Positions 36,256-48,164 of a DNA stretch of 64,000 bases are shown here, piece after piece. Each line of letters opens with the position of its first letter. Positions within the stretch are counted from its first letter, which is position 1. The translations under genes were made by a program, and so were the position numbers. The stretch comes from Dentipellis sp. KUC8613 (lineage: Eukaryota > Basidiomycota > Agaricomycetes > Russulales > Hericiaceae): the NCBI GenBank assembly GCA_002286715.1, contig NSJX01000016.1, positions 442,030 to 506,029 on the forward strand, written 5' to 3'. The notes beneath the pieces were generated by a model. That model worked only from the letters and a program-made list of their open reading frames with translations. It made no database searches and was not told the DNA's origin.

Positions 36256-38304
36256 GCCACGTCGTGGGATGAGGGAGGAAGGAGGAGAGGAGGAAAGGAA
36301 CGGTGGAGTTGTAGACAGCTGACGCTATGTAAGGGCGAGGCATGGGCAGACGGAACGGGCCATCGGGTTACCTCGCGTCCAAGTCCATCGCGTAAGTAAT
36401 CCCATCATCCTCAGCACCAGCGCTCGGCTCCGATGCCGAGTCCTCCTACATCATCCCTCCTCGTGCCGCCTCTCCTTCCTCCTCATGTCTTTCTTTCTAT
36501 CTCTAGAATATCCTCGTCTTTCTCTGTCCAGCACATCCTCTCCCCGTGACCATCCGTTCTCCATTTTCTCTCCGCGGATCGAGATACACCTTCAAATAGG
36601 AAACCTAATCATCCGGCTGCCCCCTCGGCCCGCCGCGCGCGCGAACCACCTTGGCTGTCCTTCCAATCTTCGCTGGCGGCTTGGCCGGTGACGCCGTAGC
36701 ACCAACTCTTCCTGACACTGGCACGTTCACCTCCAACGTTCTCTGGGCAGCGACTGGGCACTCTGGCTGTGCCGGCGGCAGCTCGTCTCGTCTCGTTTTC
36801 TATTGCTTTGTGCTGACCCTTACTCGCAAGCGCTGACTAGAACCGCCCCGACTCACTCTGCGGCCGTAAAATATGCCGAAAATTCCGATCACTCGCAAGC
36901 TAACGATGCGGCCATCGATCCATTGCATTGCTCCTTTACGCCTTGCGCCCGAGCTTCCCTGACATTCCACGCTAATATGATTGTTCTGGCATGTACACAT
37001 CTCCTGAGAAACTCATTAATTGGCATGTTCCCGATTACAGTAATCCATTTTCGTTCCATTACTTATCTTCTCGACCTGAACACGATGCATCCCTGTGCAG
37101 CGGAAGATGGGCTCGCAATTTGCGGTCAGTATTGAATCCGAGACCAAGCACGAGTGCTAGCCCGTGGCCTCGACAGGCACGGTACCTTGCGCTCACACGG
37201 CTCATTTGACCGACCGGGGCGCGTTCAATAAATGTTATCTTTAGGTCAGCCAAGTATATCAACCGTACCGTACGTACGCAGTCTTCTCCTCTCCGACCAG
37301 TGGTCCCCAATGGCTGCAGCTCTTCTCAGCGGGCTCACAACCCCGCGAGGCGTCTGTCTTCCTTCCCCACAATGTCTGAGTGAGTCTTTTGCTCCGTTAT
37401 TTCCGTCCACCGCAGATCCAGCCGGTGATCAGATGGAAAGGCTAGCTCTGTCCAGCTCTCCTGATTGACGAATCAACCCACCGCCTCAGCTCTGGGCGCA
37501 CCGATATCGGCAGGCAGAAAAACGCCGGCTGTTTGAGCTGTTTCTGTTCAGTTGACCCTTGCAAAGGCTAGTCTCCATTGCATCTTTGAACGCGAAGATA
37601 GTCGGTAGGTCTCAAGCCCAGCGCCGCTAAGTCTGACAGATTCTATCATAATAGCGTGCACCCTTTGCACCTCCCTGATCAAACTTTGAATAGACCCTGT
37701 GTGCACCTGACCCTACAGTATCCAGCTGTAACTGCTGATAACTGTCCGACAGGCGAACAGCACTCCTCCTCCCAACATCCGACCCTCAGGTGTTGCTTTT
37801 GTAGGTGGTCTATGATTCTTACAGCTTTCCAGCGTTTCTTGACAGCTAGACGCTTTCCCGAAGGTGGCCTGAATGCCGGCCGCCTAATCCGCATGCGCAG
37901 CAGGTCATCAATGGTCAGAAATCGCTTAGATCTCTAGGAGCTACCCCTTGCTCCTGTACGTCTTCCCGACCGAATATTGATGGCTTCCTAGACGGTTGAT
38001 AGCAGCATGTCGCGTCTTCGCGGTTCGCGTTTGGGTCCTCGCGACACCGCCATCCATCCTACTTACCCAATTAGGACGCGCAACGTGACCGCGATCAGCG
38101 CTGACTAAGCGGGCAGAATGCCTGTGAGTGGCATGGCCAGCCGCCAGCTCACCGCTCTTCTCATCCCGCCTCCCGCTGTCCTTCCTTCACATCCCCACCA
38201 CCTTCGTCTGCGGACGCCCTCTAGCTTAGTACCTCTTGCATAGTGTAAGTGGTGCACTCAGACCCGGCTGGCGATGGACTTATCCAACCACACGGACAGA
38301 TAAT
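36256..38304. other. 2-kb divergent intergenic region
   Basis: The region lies between the minus-strand unknown gene and Sec62. No gene supported. A clear 5' UTR intron of Sec62 is at 38245-38299 (gtaagt...cggacag), ending five bases before the ATG. The first 300 bases should contain the promoter of the minus-strand gene. Confidence 0.5.
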
Positions 38305-39226
38305 ATGAGCCAGAATGGCGTCGCGGAGCAGCAGGCGAGAGCCCCGGCTGACCTGCGCAATGTCGTGTCTTTCCTCCGGAGCGGGAAAGGCGGTCTGAAG
38401 AACCGGACGGGCGTGCTGAACGGAAAGCGTATCGACTACTTCAAGGGTGAGTCTGCCCGCCCTCTATCTCCGTCCCCGTTCTCACTGTGCGCTGGCAGGC
38501 AAATCCGCCGTGAAGGCCCTCCTCTCGCCCGCATATGCAAAGCTCAAAAATGTGCCGAAGGTGACCTCCGAAGCGGAGGCGACGACCCTGCTCGGCGGCA
38601 TCATCCCATACGCATACTACCTGCGCGTCGACCGCGGCGCGCCCGTCGGCTCTTCGTCCTCGCCGAAGCACCTCCAGCTTAACCAGATGCAGATGTTCAA
38701 GCCCGAGGACTACTATGCGTGGTTCTACGAGGGCTCGCAGTGGACGACGTACCTCGGCGGGATCGTCATGGTCTCCGTTATGCTCGCCGCGGTCATGTTC
38801 CCCCTCTGGCCCCCCGTGTTCAGGCTCGGCGTCTGGTACATCAGTATCGGTGTCCTGGGCCTCATCGGTCTGCTGTTCGCGATTGCGATCGTGCGGCTGA
38901 TTTTCTACGTCATTACCGTCATCGTCGCAAGCCCTGGAATCTGGATATTCCCAAGACTGTTCGCAGATGTTGGATTCGTGCGTGCACCCACCGATTCCTT
39001 AGCATCCGTACACTCATATCTATGATCCTTCTAGGTCGACTCGTTTATCCCTCTTTGGGAATGGGACCTCCCCAAGAAGAAGTCCAAGAAGCGAAAGGGC
39101 GAGAAAGGCGGCAAAGAAAAGTCCGACGCAGTTCTCAACGGTGCGACCATCGAAGAGGTCGACTCGGGAAGCTCGCGTCCTGCCAGCCGCCAAGCCACCG
39201 TCGAGGAGGTCGCCGACGAATCATAA
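38305..39226 (+). CDS. SEC62: Translocation protein Sec62, 270 aa
   Basis: Exons 38305-38446, 38499-38977 and 39035-39226 give 270 residues, close to yeast Sec62. The cytosolic N-domain has VVSFLRSGKGGLKNRTGVLN and KRIDYFKGKSAVKALLSPAY; two membrane helices lie at about 131-152 and 157-182, with the family motif FEDYYAW-like FKPEDYYAWFYEGSQW just before them. The C-tail is highly basic (KKKSKKRKGEKGGKEK), then acidic. Sec62 works with Sec61 and Sec63 in post-translational protein import into the ER. A leader intron lies just upstream (38245-38299). The gene runs convergently into the Mgr3-like gene with 122 bases between stop codons. Confidence 0.94.
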
Positions 39227-39348
39227 CGTACTACCTCCCACGCACCTTATACATGGCTGTGGATCGCGACGTTTGCATACACATACACATTCCCTCTGTA
39301 CCTTGCGCATCTAAGGACTGTCACAATCTGTTATTTAATCCCCGGTTT

Positions 39349-40972
39349 TCATGTAGCTTTTTTGTCCTTGTCTGCGGGTGCCAATGAGGTTGTTCCACTG
39401 GGTGATCCGGGTGTGCTGCCAACGCGTTCCTTCCGTTCCAGTCGACGCATAGCCTGTATGGCCTCCAGTACACCCTCGCGCATGCCAATTGCTTTAGACT
39501 GTTCCCAGCTCTTCATGTACAGGTCTCTGGCTGCTATAGGCTCGTTTCGCATCTGCACGCTGGTCAATACGGCGGAAATCCACGAATCACAACGGAGACT
39601 CACCTCTTGGATGGACGCCAGATTGAAAAGAGTGACTGCCAAAGCTTCCTCACATACTTGCAGCTCATCATTTTGCTTCTTCGGATTCGACGATTTGGTC
39701 TTCTCGATGAGTGCCAGTGCGTTCCGTGCCCATGCCTCTGCCTGGTGCAGCTTTTCCGGCGTAGGCGCACCACGCATGATGAGTTCCGAGAGGTTGTTCA
39801 TCAAGTATGCACCTACTTCCCGTCTGAACGGACTTATTCACCACTCGGAACAAGCGACGCACCTCTGCACAAGTTCTCCGGCGGCGCCGACTTCCCCGAG
39901 TCTACCTTCGGCACCAAAAGTGAGATAGCCTGCAGGTACAGTGGCATAGCGAATCTGCAGAGGTGCTGTCAGGTCACCACACCCAAGAGCACAACATCAC
40001 CTACTCGAGCTTGCCCGTCTTCGCATAATACGCGCCTAGCGACTCAATCGGCGCACCAATATCCGCCGTCGTCACCCATTTCGGCAACGCCAATTCTGCC
40101 AGGACAACCTTCTCTGTCTTCGCCTCCGCCTCCGCATCCTTGCCCGGAGCTGCAGATTTGGCCTTCGCCTTGTCAACATGCTTCGCAACCCGCAGCACCT
40201 CCGTGACCGCAAACGTGAGCCAACGCTCCTCCTCCTCCGTCCCGAGCTGGTACTCGTCCGCCATCGCGCCGAGCTTGTGCGCAAGCGCAACGCCGCGCAG
40301 CCGCTCCTCCGGCACGAGCTGCGCCCAGTTCGCCTGCAGCTGCGCGAGCGCCGCGGCGTAGGTGTCGTATGCGCCCTCGGGCTTGTTGTTCGCCTCCTGC
40401 ACTTCGCCGAGGAGGACGGCGATGCCGGAGAGCTTGAGGTGCGGGTGTGGCGCGAAGGTCTCGAGCGGCAGGGTTTGCGCGGTGTCGTAGGCGCTGGATT
40501 AAGGCTCAGCACGGAGGAGATGGCTGAATGTGGTGGGACTGGGCATACCGCCTGAGGAACCGCTCGCTGATGCCGAAGTCGTTCTGGTGCTTCGCTTTGA
40601 CGCCCGCGCGCAGGTCGTTGCGCACCTCCTTCGGCCACATAGTGAAGGACGAGTAGAATTCATACCTGGCGACGTGCAAATCTCAGATGCGTTCGGACAT
40701 GCAGCAGCAGAAGCGTACAATCCGTATGCGGTGGCCCCTACGCCGAGGGCGAGAAGTGCAGTGAAGACGGTTTGGATGCGGAAGGACGAGCCTTGGGGTA
40801 TCGGTCCCGGATTTGCCGAGTTTGTCTCGTTTGCCGCCGTCGTGAGGGTCCGCGAGGGGAACGGCACCCGTTTGCGAGTTCGCAGAGACCGCGATGCATT
40901 AGATTGGACAACTCGTGCAGCCTGTGCCCTCTGTGCAGCCGTCTGCAGTGTCTTCGGGAGTGTGGTGTGCAT
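39349..40972 (-). CDS. Mitochondrial inner-membrane TPR protein, Mgr3-like, 454 aa
   Basis: Exons 40972-40719, 40665-40549, 40493-40005, 39954-39863, 39812-39604 and 39552-39349 give 454 residues. The N-terminus is a mitochondrial presequence (MHTTLPKTLQTAAQRAQAAR), one helix follows (about 66-85, ending GATAYGL), then YEFYSSFTMWPKEVRNDLRA and TPR-like helical repeats (SERFLRRAYDTAQTL, YYAKTGKLEFAMPLYLQAIS, LHQAEAWARNALALIEKT, ARDLYMKSWEQSKAIGMREG). This order matches Mgr3, an adaptor of the yeast i-AAA protease that handles substrates in the inner membrane. The Mgr3 match is from memory of the family; a generic mitochondrial TPR protein is the alternative. A longer start at 41116 is open but lacks presequence character. 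Confidence 0.85.
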
Positions 40973-41279
40973 GTCGGAGACTGCGGAGGGTGCGGAGGTA
41001 GCGCAAGGGCACAAGTGAAGCTGTGGTGGGAGGACGCAACGTGCGGGCCGGCGCAGGCGACTGCCGGACGCGACGCGACGCGTCGATTGCTCCCACGGAC
41101 CGTCCACGACCTGCATTGTTACCGAGAAAGAAAGAGCGATGCACGAATAAGTAGGATTGTATTTACACTTTTACGCGCCTATGCGCTGAATACAAGCTAG
41201 TATATGCACTGGTATGGTATACGCAACCACAAGGTAAATCACAGCCCGGGTTACAGTCATGAACAAGTCGCCTGCCTAC

Positions 41280-42704
41280 TCACACGGCCTTCCCCTTGTC
41301 CGACTCCGACTCGGTGTCGTACTGACGCGTGGGCCCGCTCTCTACGTCGTCGTATCCGTCCATAGCATCCGACGTCTTTGTATCGCGTCCGCCGCGGTTG
41401 TCCGTCTCCGTGAGCTGCGCGATGTGCACCTCGAGCGGGCGCATCTGATAGTTCGGCGTGCTGCCCGGTACGGATGCCTGTGAGCCGACGACGCCCTCGC
41501 CCGCGAGCGTCGCTTGGACATGCGCGGATGTGCTCTTGGCCATGCTAATACGGACGATGACCATGTAGAACGCGATGGCAATGATAGGCATGGCCTTGAT
41601 AGGTCAGAAACGAGCAAATGTTAGTATCGGCGATGCGGGAAGTGTGCCGTAACGTACCATGTCGAGGAAGACGTAGTTAAGGTTGTTTCTGATGACCCAG
41701 CAGATGAGAATGACAAAATGGATAGCGGCGTAGAGCACGCCGGAATCGATGATGATTGTGAGGACGGGCAGGCGGCTACTAAGGCGGTATTGCTTGACCC
41801 TTTGGTTGATCGACCAGATGCGATACGCGAGAAGGACTGGTGCGCCGGTGATAAGTGACGCGCTGGCGAGATAGCTAGCGGTGGAATACGAGACTCACGT
41901 GTGCAGATGAAGTTGGTGCTGATGGTCATGGCGTAGAAGACGGTAATCCACGTCTGTACGGAGTCGTAACTGGAAACGTTCGTTGGCGAGGAGCTGATGA
42001 TGTAGTACACGGACGCAATACCCGCAGCTGTAGAACGTCGTCAATTGTGCATTAATTTGGGGTGGCTGGGAGAAGAGTGTAGAAGCGACTACTTACCACC
42101 AGTCCCACCAATGAGGAATCCGGGGAAAATAAGGATCCACCATTTTTGCCAGACCATGTAGCAACGGTAAATCTTAAGGAGGAAGGGAATCAGGACCCCC
42201 GCAGGGAAGCATGACGATGTATGGCTCGGACGTACAACAATGACATCTCCGAATGTCGCCGTTAGCAAATATACTATGTTCTTGAGCACGAATGACGAAT
42301 TATTGAGATTGGAGAACCATGCTTCGGGGCCGCCTGGATACGTGGTACGGTTGGTTACCAAGCCAGCTATCAAACGGACGATGTCGATGATCATGTGCTG
42401 TTTCGCCCCGTCAGGTTCCGACGTCAAACGGCATAAAGTACCAAAACACGTACCATCGTCGTCATCGTGAAAAAGACGCAGGAGCACGCGACCATCGTCC
42501 AGTTGACATGTGCTGTCGCACGGCGGTTATACAGAATCCAAATCGTCATTCCGAACATGAACACGGAGAATCCTGCGAACCAAGCGCAAACGGAATCAGC
42601 GCACGCGCGGAGCAGACGGAGAGGCACCACCAAATACCGTAGAATATAGCTTCGAGACATCCCGAGATGATACTCGCCTTCGAAATCGGAGGCCCACCCG
42701 CCAT
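41280..42704 (-). CDS. Seven-pass membrane protein, basidiomycete-type, 348 aa
   Basis: Seven exons, 42704-42638, 42572-42454, 42397-42236, 42172-42097, 42027-41899, 41836-41658 and 41594-41280, give 348 residues. Seven hydrophobic helices occur in the first 260 residues (for example GFSVFMFGMTIWILY, NIVYLLTATFGDVIVIYRCY, WWILIFPGFLIGG, VLYAAIHFVILICWVI, MAMPIIAIAFYMVIVRISMA), followed by an acidic cytosolic tail ending SESDKGKAV. The IYRCYMVW and LLAYRIW motifs recur in a large group of uncharacterised agaricomycete seven-pass proteins that look receptor-like; ligand and G-protein coupling are unknown. The sixth acceptor (41837-41839) was chosen by frame closure. Start MAGGPPISKAS. Confidence 0.82.
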
Positions 42705-44564
42705 ACTGTGCGTCGACTATCTACAGGTGCGGACGCGCTGCGCTCGGCAGGAACAGCAAAGCCGAAACCGAAAGCCTACAAGCCACGAAACCGTCTAAAT
42801 CGTCGTAAGCGCGCAAGTGAACGGAAGGGAGCGGGATGGTGGGGGCCGCACACCAAAGGTCATGCAGACGCCTGCGGGCAGGGCTCCAATTATATGTTGC
42901 AGCACACCCAGCATGCCGGCAGGGCTTCTGACGCATCCCCGGATGAAGAAGTGACGGCAAACCGAAGATACGCGACGCACCTACTCAACACCATTATTAT
43001 TTAATCAAACCCCATGGGCAGCGACGCTTCGCACTGATGGCACAGTGCGCAAGCGCCGCCGTGCTTCGCGCGAGAGCGGAAGTTCCTGCGCACAGCGCTG
43101 CCCATCCGTGCAAGCAAACGGTTCGCAGTCGTCCTTGATATGTAGGTGTTGGATGTCTGCGATGGACGCGCGTAGTGTTGTGTGGATTCCGCTGGTCCTT
43201 GATCCTGTGCCAGCTGCAGCACTGGGTTATCGCCGGACATCGATCTCGCCAGATGCACCCGCGTCTGCTGATGACCTTCCCACAGCCCTGGGCTTCGCGT
43301 CCTGCCTTCGCGGGATCGGCAGCGCGGCACGGCGCGTGGCCGGGTACTTGATTACACCCATTTCCTATCAGTATCACGCTCCCTGTGTCGGACGCAATGT
43401 TAACCGCTGGAGGCTGCAAAGCGCGCGCTCGACGCTGTCTGATGGAAATGGAAGCCAAGGATCTCCGTGAACATCTCTGCGTGCGCAAAGGGCATGGTGA
43501 TCCCTGCCGAATGTCGACTGAATGTTGATTCTTGATGCGCACTGGTGACTTGCCGCAGAAGACAGAAGACAGAAGACGGACACTGGCAGCGTGCCCTGGG
43601 CATGAGAGACCCGTCAGCCAGAAGTCACCACGTATGCCGTGAGCGAACTGCCTTTCCATCCACGTCAATCGGTGCGTACGTCACTTGCTGAGGTGTCCTG
43701 CGCCGGGAAGGTCCGTCTGCCAACCGCTTGGGCTCCGTGCCAGGCACTCGGGCATCGTCAGACGTGCGGTGAGAGAATTCGACGCCTGATGGACAAATTA
43801 AATATAATGAAAAAACACTCAGGAAATCTGCTCGGAGCATATGAAATGTGCCATCACGCACCGGGGGAGAAATGGGAACTGACGATCGAAGAGCTGGCTT
43901 CGATTATCTCGATCCTGGTCGCCTGGTCGGCATTTGTAGGCCAACCATAGAGTTCGTCCCTGCCAGTTCTGCTCCACGCAGATGCCCAACTTACGACAAA
44001 CTTGAAACAAAATCACTGCGCTGTTACTCGTTGCGATGACGATTAAAGATATCTGAACAGGAGCGTGTGAGCACATGGCATTTGTACGTTCGAACGCCCC
44101 ATTGATGATTGTCTGAATGGGGGAGGTCTCGCTTCGCGTCGGGACGGGTGATAGGCAACAATTTGAAACCGTACCCACACATATAAGAGGGCCAAAACAT
44201 ATGAGTGACAGGACATGTTCGACGTTCAGGATAGTTCACGTACACGATACCCTTTCTTTCTGACATCCAACCAAGCGATACAATTGCTTACAGGAAGGCC
44301 CAATCCTCTCTGATAAATGTCCCTGCAATAACGACTTCCATCAACGTCTGCAGCGCACCACGGCGTAACGTCGACAGGCGGCGCAAATTTTGACTAGCCG
44401 CAATTCCTGAACTCGTTGATCTTCAGCTTGGCACCAGCAGAGCAATGATGGCAACAGAGAAGTGGTGTGGATGCATTAGCTATGTATTAATATGTGAGTA
44501 CGCAATCGTCACCCGCAACTCCCGCGGCGCCGGACAGTCCGAATGGAGCTCGCACTTGAGTCGC
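42705..44564. other. Intergenic region
   Basis: 1.86 kb; no supportable gene. A 223-codon Cys-rich frame on the minus strand (42997-43668) has no motif and is rejected. Confidence 0.45.
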
Positions 44565-45821
44565 CTACGCGCCCTCGTATATCTGTTCCCTGATCACCCA
44601 TGGCCCGTCGTACCACATCCGCTTCTCGAACACAAGATACTCGACGACCGGCTTGGGCGTAGTCTGACCGGCGCCTTTCACAAGCTGGCCATTCCGGAAC
44701 CGCTCCAGCGTCTATTGCCGGCCGTTAGAATTCCGTAGCTCAAATTTGGCAGAAGGACAGCGCACCTGCGTCGAATCGAACCGTACGAGCATTTGCGCAA
44801 GGAGACGGCTGCCCGTCTTCGGCTCCTGCTGGGACATGTACGTCTCGCTCGCGCGGACGCTCTCAATCCGGACAGGCGAGCGAAGCTCGTGCAGCTTCCA
44901 CTGGTACGTGTACGGCGTGCCAGCTTTGGGATGAAGCGCACGCAGACGCTCCATAGCGGTCTTTTGGTAGTCGACAGTGGTCAGCGACTTCAGGGTTTTG
45001 ACGTCACCGCTACGTGTCTCCAGGTGAGCATGCTGTCAACCGGCGCGTACAATACAGGACATACGTCGCAATGGCAGTGTTGACCTTTTCATAGGTGTCG
45101 AGGAACGTGGCGCGCAAAGGCGCGACCCATGCATTGTCCCTCGTTGATCGTGCATGGAAGGTGTTCAGGGAAAGCGGACGCTTGACGTAGACATTAGGGA
45201 ACATGGAATCCTTTGCAATCATGTGCATGCTGAGGAGAAGTCAGCACTGCGAGTGACAACAATAATGCAAAACATACCATCGCGCGTTAACGAGTGCATT
45301 CCGGTAGTTCTGCCATGTGCGGGAGAGGATGGCTTTGATAGACTTGTCATTTCCGCTCAGCGGAGACACAGGAATGTGCAAGTCTTTTCTTCGAGAACGA
45401 AGTCCGTTAGTACGCGTTCAAGTAAGCCTGTGCAAGCAAAAGACCACAAGGCGCTCCGGATAAAGGTGAAGGGCGTACCAAGCGTGTCTGCTGGAAGCAT
45501 CCAGATGTCCATAGGGAACTCATTCTCTTTCGTCAGCATGCGCTGCATTCTCTCGAGAGCCACGTCGTCAGAGACATCCTCCGTCGACTTTCGCTCCACC
45601 TTTGCGCGGGTCGACATACCGCGTGATTGCAGCGCCGCTGGCCGGTGGTTGAGAACATGGTGGTTTGAGTGCGATGCCAATGAAGGCCGGGCGGGCGCGG
45701 ACAAGGAGGGTGAAAGAGACCAAATGAGCGAGGACAGCGTGGCCGTGCGATGCGAGTAAGTGGGCCGTGCATGTGTGCCGAGGTGGACAAGCCCACGCGT
45801 CGCAGCGGAGACACTGGCCAT
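44565..45821 (-). CDS. Mitochondrial Tim44-like / mL45-like protein, 334 aa
   Basis: Exons 45821-45479, 45383-45278, 45229-45065, 45009-44766 and 44711-44565 give 334 residues. The N-terminus has a mitochondrial presequence (MASVSAATRGLVHLGTHARP). The conserved core contains WMLPADTLDLHIPVSPLSGN, a helical AILSRTWQNYRNALVNAR, and a Tim44-like fold (ATFLDTYEKVNTAIATGDVK, LTTVDYQKTAMERLRAL, LAQMLVRFDSTQTLERFRN, VEYLVFEKRMWYDGPWVIRE). This layout fits the fungal Mba1/mL45 group, which tethers mitoribosomes to the inner membrane for co-translational insertion. The first intron has a ctaac branch site. An upstream in-frame ATG at 45959 is possible. It shares a 266-base divergent promoter with the CHCH protein gene. 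Confidence 0.86.
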
Positions 45822-46087
45822 TGCGGTTGAGGTGTTCAGCGACTGACGAAGGCGCTCGGCGAGTTTTCGACGTCTGGACGTTTCGCGTCGCGTCCCGAAG
45901 CGGAAGCCACGTGCCCATTCGCACGCACTCATCCACGCAAGCCGATTGGCCGCCGGCACGGCCGACCGCCTTCATAAGACTTTCTTGCGTGTTCCTCCGT
46001 TCCCCCAATTTGCGCATTCCTCTCGTCCAGCACTTTCGCATCTCCTCCTGCTCTTTATTGCACTACCACTTACGACTAATCTCTAAC
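45822..46087. promoter_or_regulatory. Divergent promoter of two mitochondrial-protein genes
   Basis: Only 266 bases separate the start codons of the minus-strand mL45-like gene and the plus-strand Mix17-family gene. Both products go to mitochondria, so shared control is plausible. No specific factor site was identified. Confidence 0.55.
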
Positions 46088-46672
46088 ATGCCTGTACGTG
46101 TTTTTTCACCCTTTACTGTTGAAAGCATAAGCTCATGCACTGTTTTGTGTACGTAGCGTCAATCCCGCTCCCGCCCCACCACTTCGCGTCCCTCCGTCGC
46201 TTCCCATTCCGCACCTTCTCGTGGTGCCGCGACGGCCGCGTACCCCTCGCACGCGCAGGCGCCGCCCGCCCCCGCTCCTCCCGCGCACGCGCAAGCACCT
46301 CCCCAGGCAGCGCAGAGCAGCGGCCCTGGCATGCTCGCACAGATGGCTGCCACCGCTGGCTCCGTCGCCGTGGGTTCCACCATCGGCCACGGCATTTCCA
46401 GCATGCTCTTCGGCTCGGGCGGCAGCAGCCAGCCCGTTGAGCAGCCGCAACAGGCGCAGGCCCCGATTCAGCAGAACCAAATGTCGCAGACGTCTGGCGT
46501 GAACTGCGAGATTCAGGCGAAGGAGTTCACCAAGTGCTTGGAGAAGGCGGATTTGCCTAGCTGCACGTGGTATCTTGACCAGCTCAAGGCTGTCAGTTAT
46601 GCTTTGCTGGCGCTGGAGGATATGCTGACGGGTTATTGTTTTCAGTGCCAAGCTGCCGCTGCTCCTTACTAA
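46088..46672 (+). CDS. MIX17: Twin CX9C protein, Mix17 / CHCHD2-CHCHD10 family, 155 aa
   Basis: Exons 46088-46093, 46157-46591 and 46646-46672 give 155 residues. The first coding exon is only ATG CCT. An Arg/Ser-rich start and a Pro/Ala-rich linker lead to the conserved glycine-rich segment MLAQMAATAGSVAVGSTIGH and a C-terminal CHCH domain: C119-x9-C129 and C138-x9-C148. The last Cys is encoded after the third-exon splice, which confirms that intron. The family is imported into the intermembrane space by Mia40 and supports respiration and cristae structure. Confidence 0.93.
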
Positions 46673-46913
46673 AGTGTGGTGGGAGGTTAGACGTGATATT
46701 AGTTCGCATTTGTTTACCGTGATGCGCAATGCTATCATGTACGCCCCGCTCATCAATGAAGTCACAGCGTGCTGCTGTTTCCGTTGCAGAATTGCTGCAG
46801 CCGATCTCGGTATGTGAACGCGTTTGCTTCTGAGCGCAGAAACTTGGGTCGTCGCACTACCCTTCCTGATCCACTGTCATAGCCAAGTCCGATTTTCATG
46901 GTGAGTTACGTAC

Positions 46914-47738
46914 TCATTGTTTGGCATCGACTTCAACTGCCGCTGCCATCTCTCCCAATGTTCCGAATCTCCAAATCCACTTCACACCCTCTACATCTTG
47001 TCCAATTACCTGCCCCACCCTGTCAATCCACACGTTTGGGACACCCAACTCGTTCGCCGGCTTGTGGTCGTGGAACAGTGATTGTGCGACCACGAGCACC
47101 TCGTCCTTCTCAATCCCCCACTTGCTCTTGACGTCTGCCAACGCGCGTTCCAGCATGACATGCGACGGTTTGTAGGCCCCCGTGTCTTGAGCCGTGATGA
47201 TATGCGAAAATGGCGACTTGCCCCCGGGCGGCGTAAGCAGCTCCTGCGTGCGCGCAAACGAGATCTTGTCGACGTTCGAGAGCACGACGAGCTTGAAGTG
47301 CCGCGCGAGAACCTGCAGAGCGTCGACAGTGTCCGGGAATGGCGTCCACCGCCCAATGCTCTGCCCAAATCGCACATGCTCGTCCACACTCTCGCTCTCC
47401 ACTGCGGCATCCGCGCTCGTGCCCTGCTCGATCTTCGTTACGGGCGCCTCTGCGCCTGCACCCTCGATTCCCAGGCGCTTCGTGAGCTCCCGATGGACCT
47501 CGGCGAGCAGCTCGCTGTAGAGTAGCTCCGGGTGCTGCGCTTGTAGATCTTTCTCGACGGATGCAAATGCATCCAGCGCTTCTTTGCGGGTCCAGTCGCG
47601 CGACGCGGGCGAGCGGGCGAGAAGTGGATGGAGTGCGGTGAAGATGCCGCTTTCCCAGTCGACGAGCGTGCCGTATACGTCGAAGACGAGGGCTTTGAAC
47701 TGCGTGAGACGGGGTTCTGGGACATGTTCACTGGCCAT
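46914..47738 (-). CDS. HAD-superfamily hydrolase, (S)-2-haloacid dehalogenase-like, 274 aa
   Basis: Intronless, 274 residues from the ATG at 47738. HAD motif I is FKALVFDVYGTLVDW (nucleophile Asp20), motif II is VVLSNVD, motif III the Lys in DTGAYKPSHVML, and motif IV SLFHDHKPANELGVPNVWID. These match the type II 2-haloacid dehalogenase group, common in fungi; real substrates are often unknown and need not be halogenated. The frame continues upstream without stop to 47963, so an N-terminal extension (possible organelle signal) cannot be excluded. It is divergent from the SPX-EXS gene. Confidence 0.9.
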   Translation of the reverse strand: MASEHVPEPRLTQFKALVFDVYGTLVDWESGIFTALHPLLARSPASRDWTRKEALDAFASVEKDLQAQHPELLYSELLAEVHRELTKRLGIEGAGAEAPVTKIEQGTSADAAVESESVDEHVRFGQSIGRWTPFPDTVDALQVLARHFKLVVLSNVDKISFARTQELLTPPGGKSPFSHIITAQDTGAYKPSHVMLERALADVKSKWGIEKDEVLVVAQSLFHDHKPANELGVPNVWIDRVGQVIGQDVEGVKWIWRFGTLGEMAAAVEVDAKQ

Positions 47739-48164
47739 GATGGTGTTGGATTGGGGTGTATGGCGAGAGAACTGGCTTGGTCGTGGTGCGGTCGATAAGT
47801 ATGAGCTCGAGCTCGGGCGTCCCCGAGCGGAGAGCAGAGACGCGACGATGACGCCAAGGGGAGGCACGTGAGCGCTCGGCGCGGGCATGTGACCGACCCG
47901 TAGCGGCGAATTTGCAAAAGGTCCTGCACAACATTTTCGCAGGCCGACGTCAGGCCTGCTCAAGCCCCCGCTGCAGCGCTAGCACGTTCGCAAGTGACGC
48001 CGGCATTTTTCTATCCCCTATTTCTTGATTTGAAGACATGTGCGTCCTGCGTGTATATGTACGTTCGGCCGCGCGGTATTAATGTGTCCCGGACGTGGCT
48101 GTTTGCAGTACTACACCCCGTTCTCGTTCTTGGATACTGACCTCATCTAGCACTAACGACCGTC
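47739..48164. other. Divergent intergenic region
   Basis: 426 bases between the haloacid dehalogenase-like and SPX-EXS genes; promoters of both are expected here. No specific site identified. Confidence 0.5.

Noticed and set aside
42997..43668. 223-codon Cys-rich frame on the minus strand
   Set aside because: Irregular Cys spacing, no signal peptide, no conserved block; overlapping frames are equally open.
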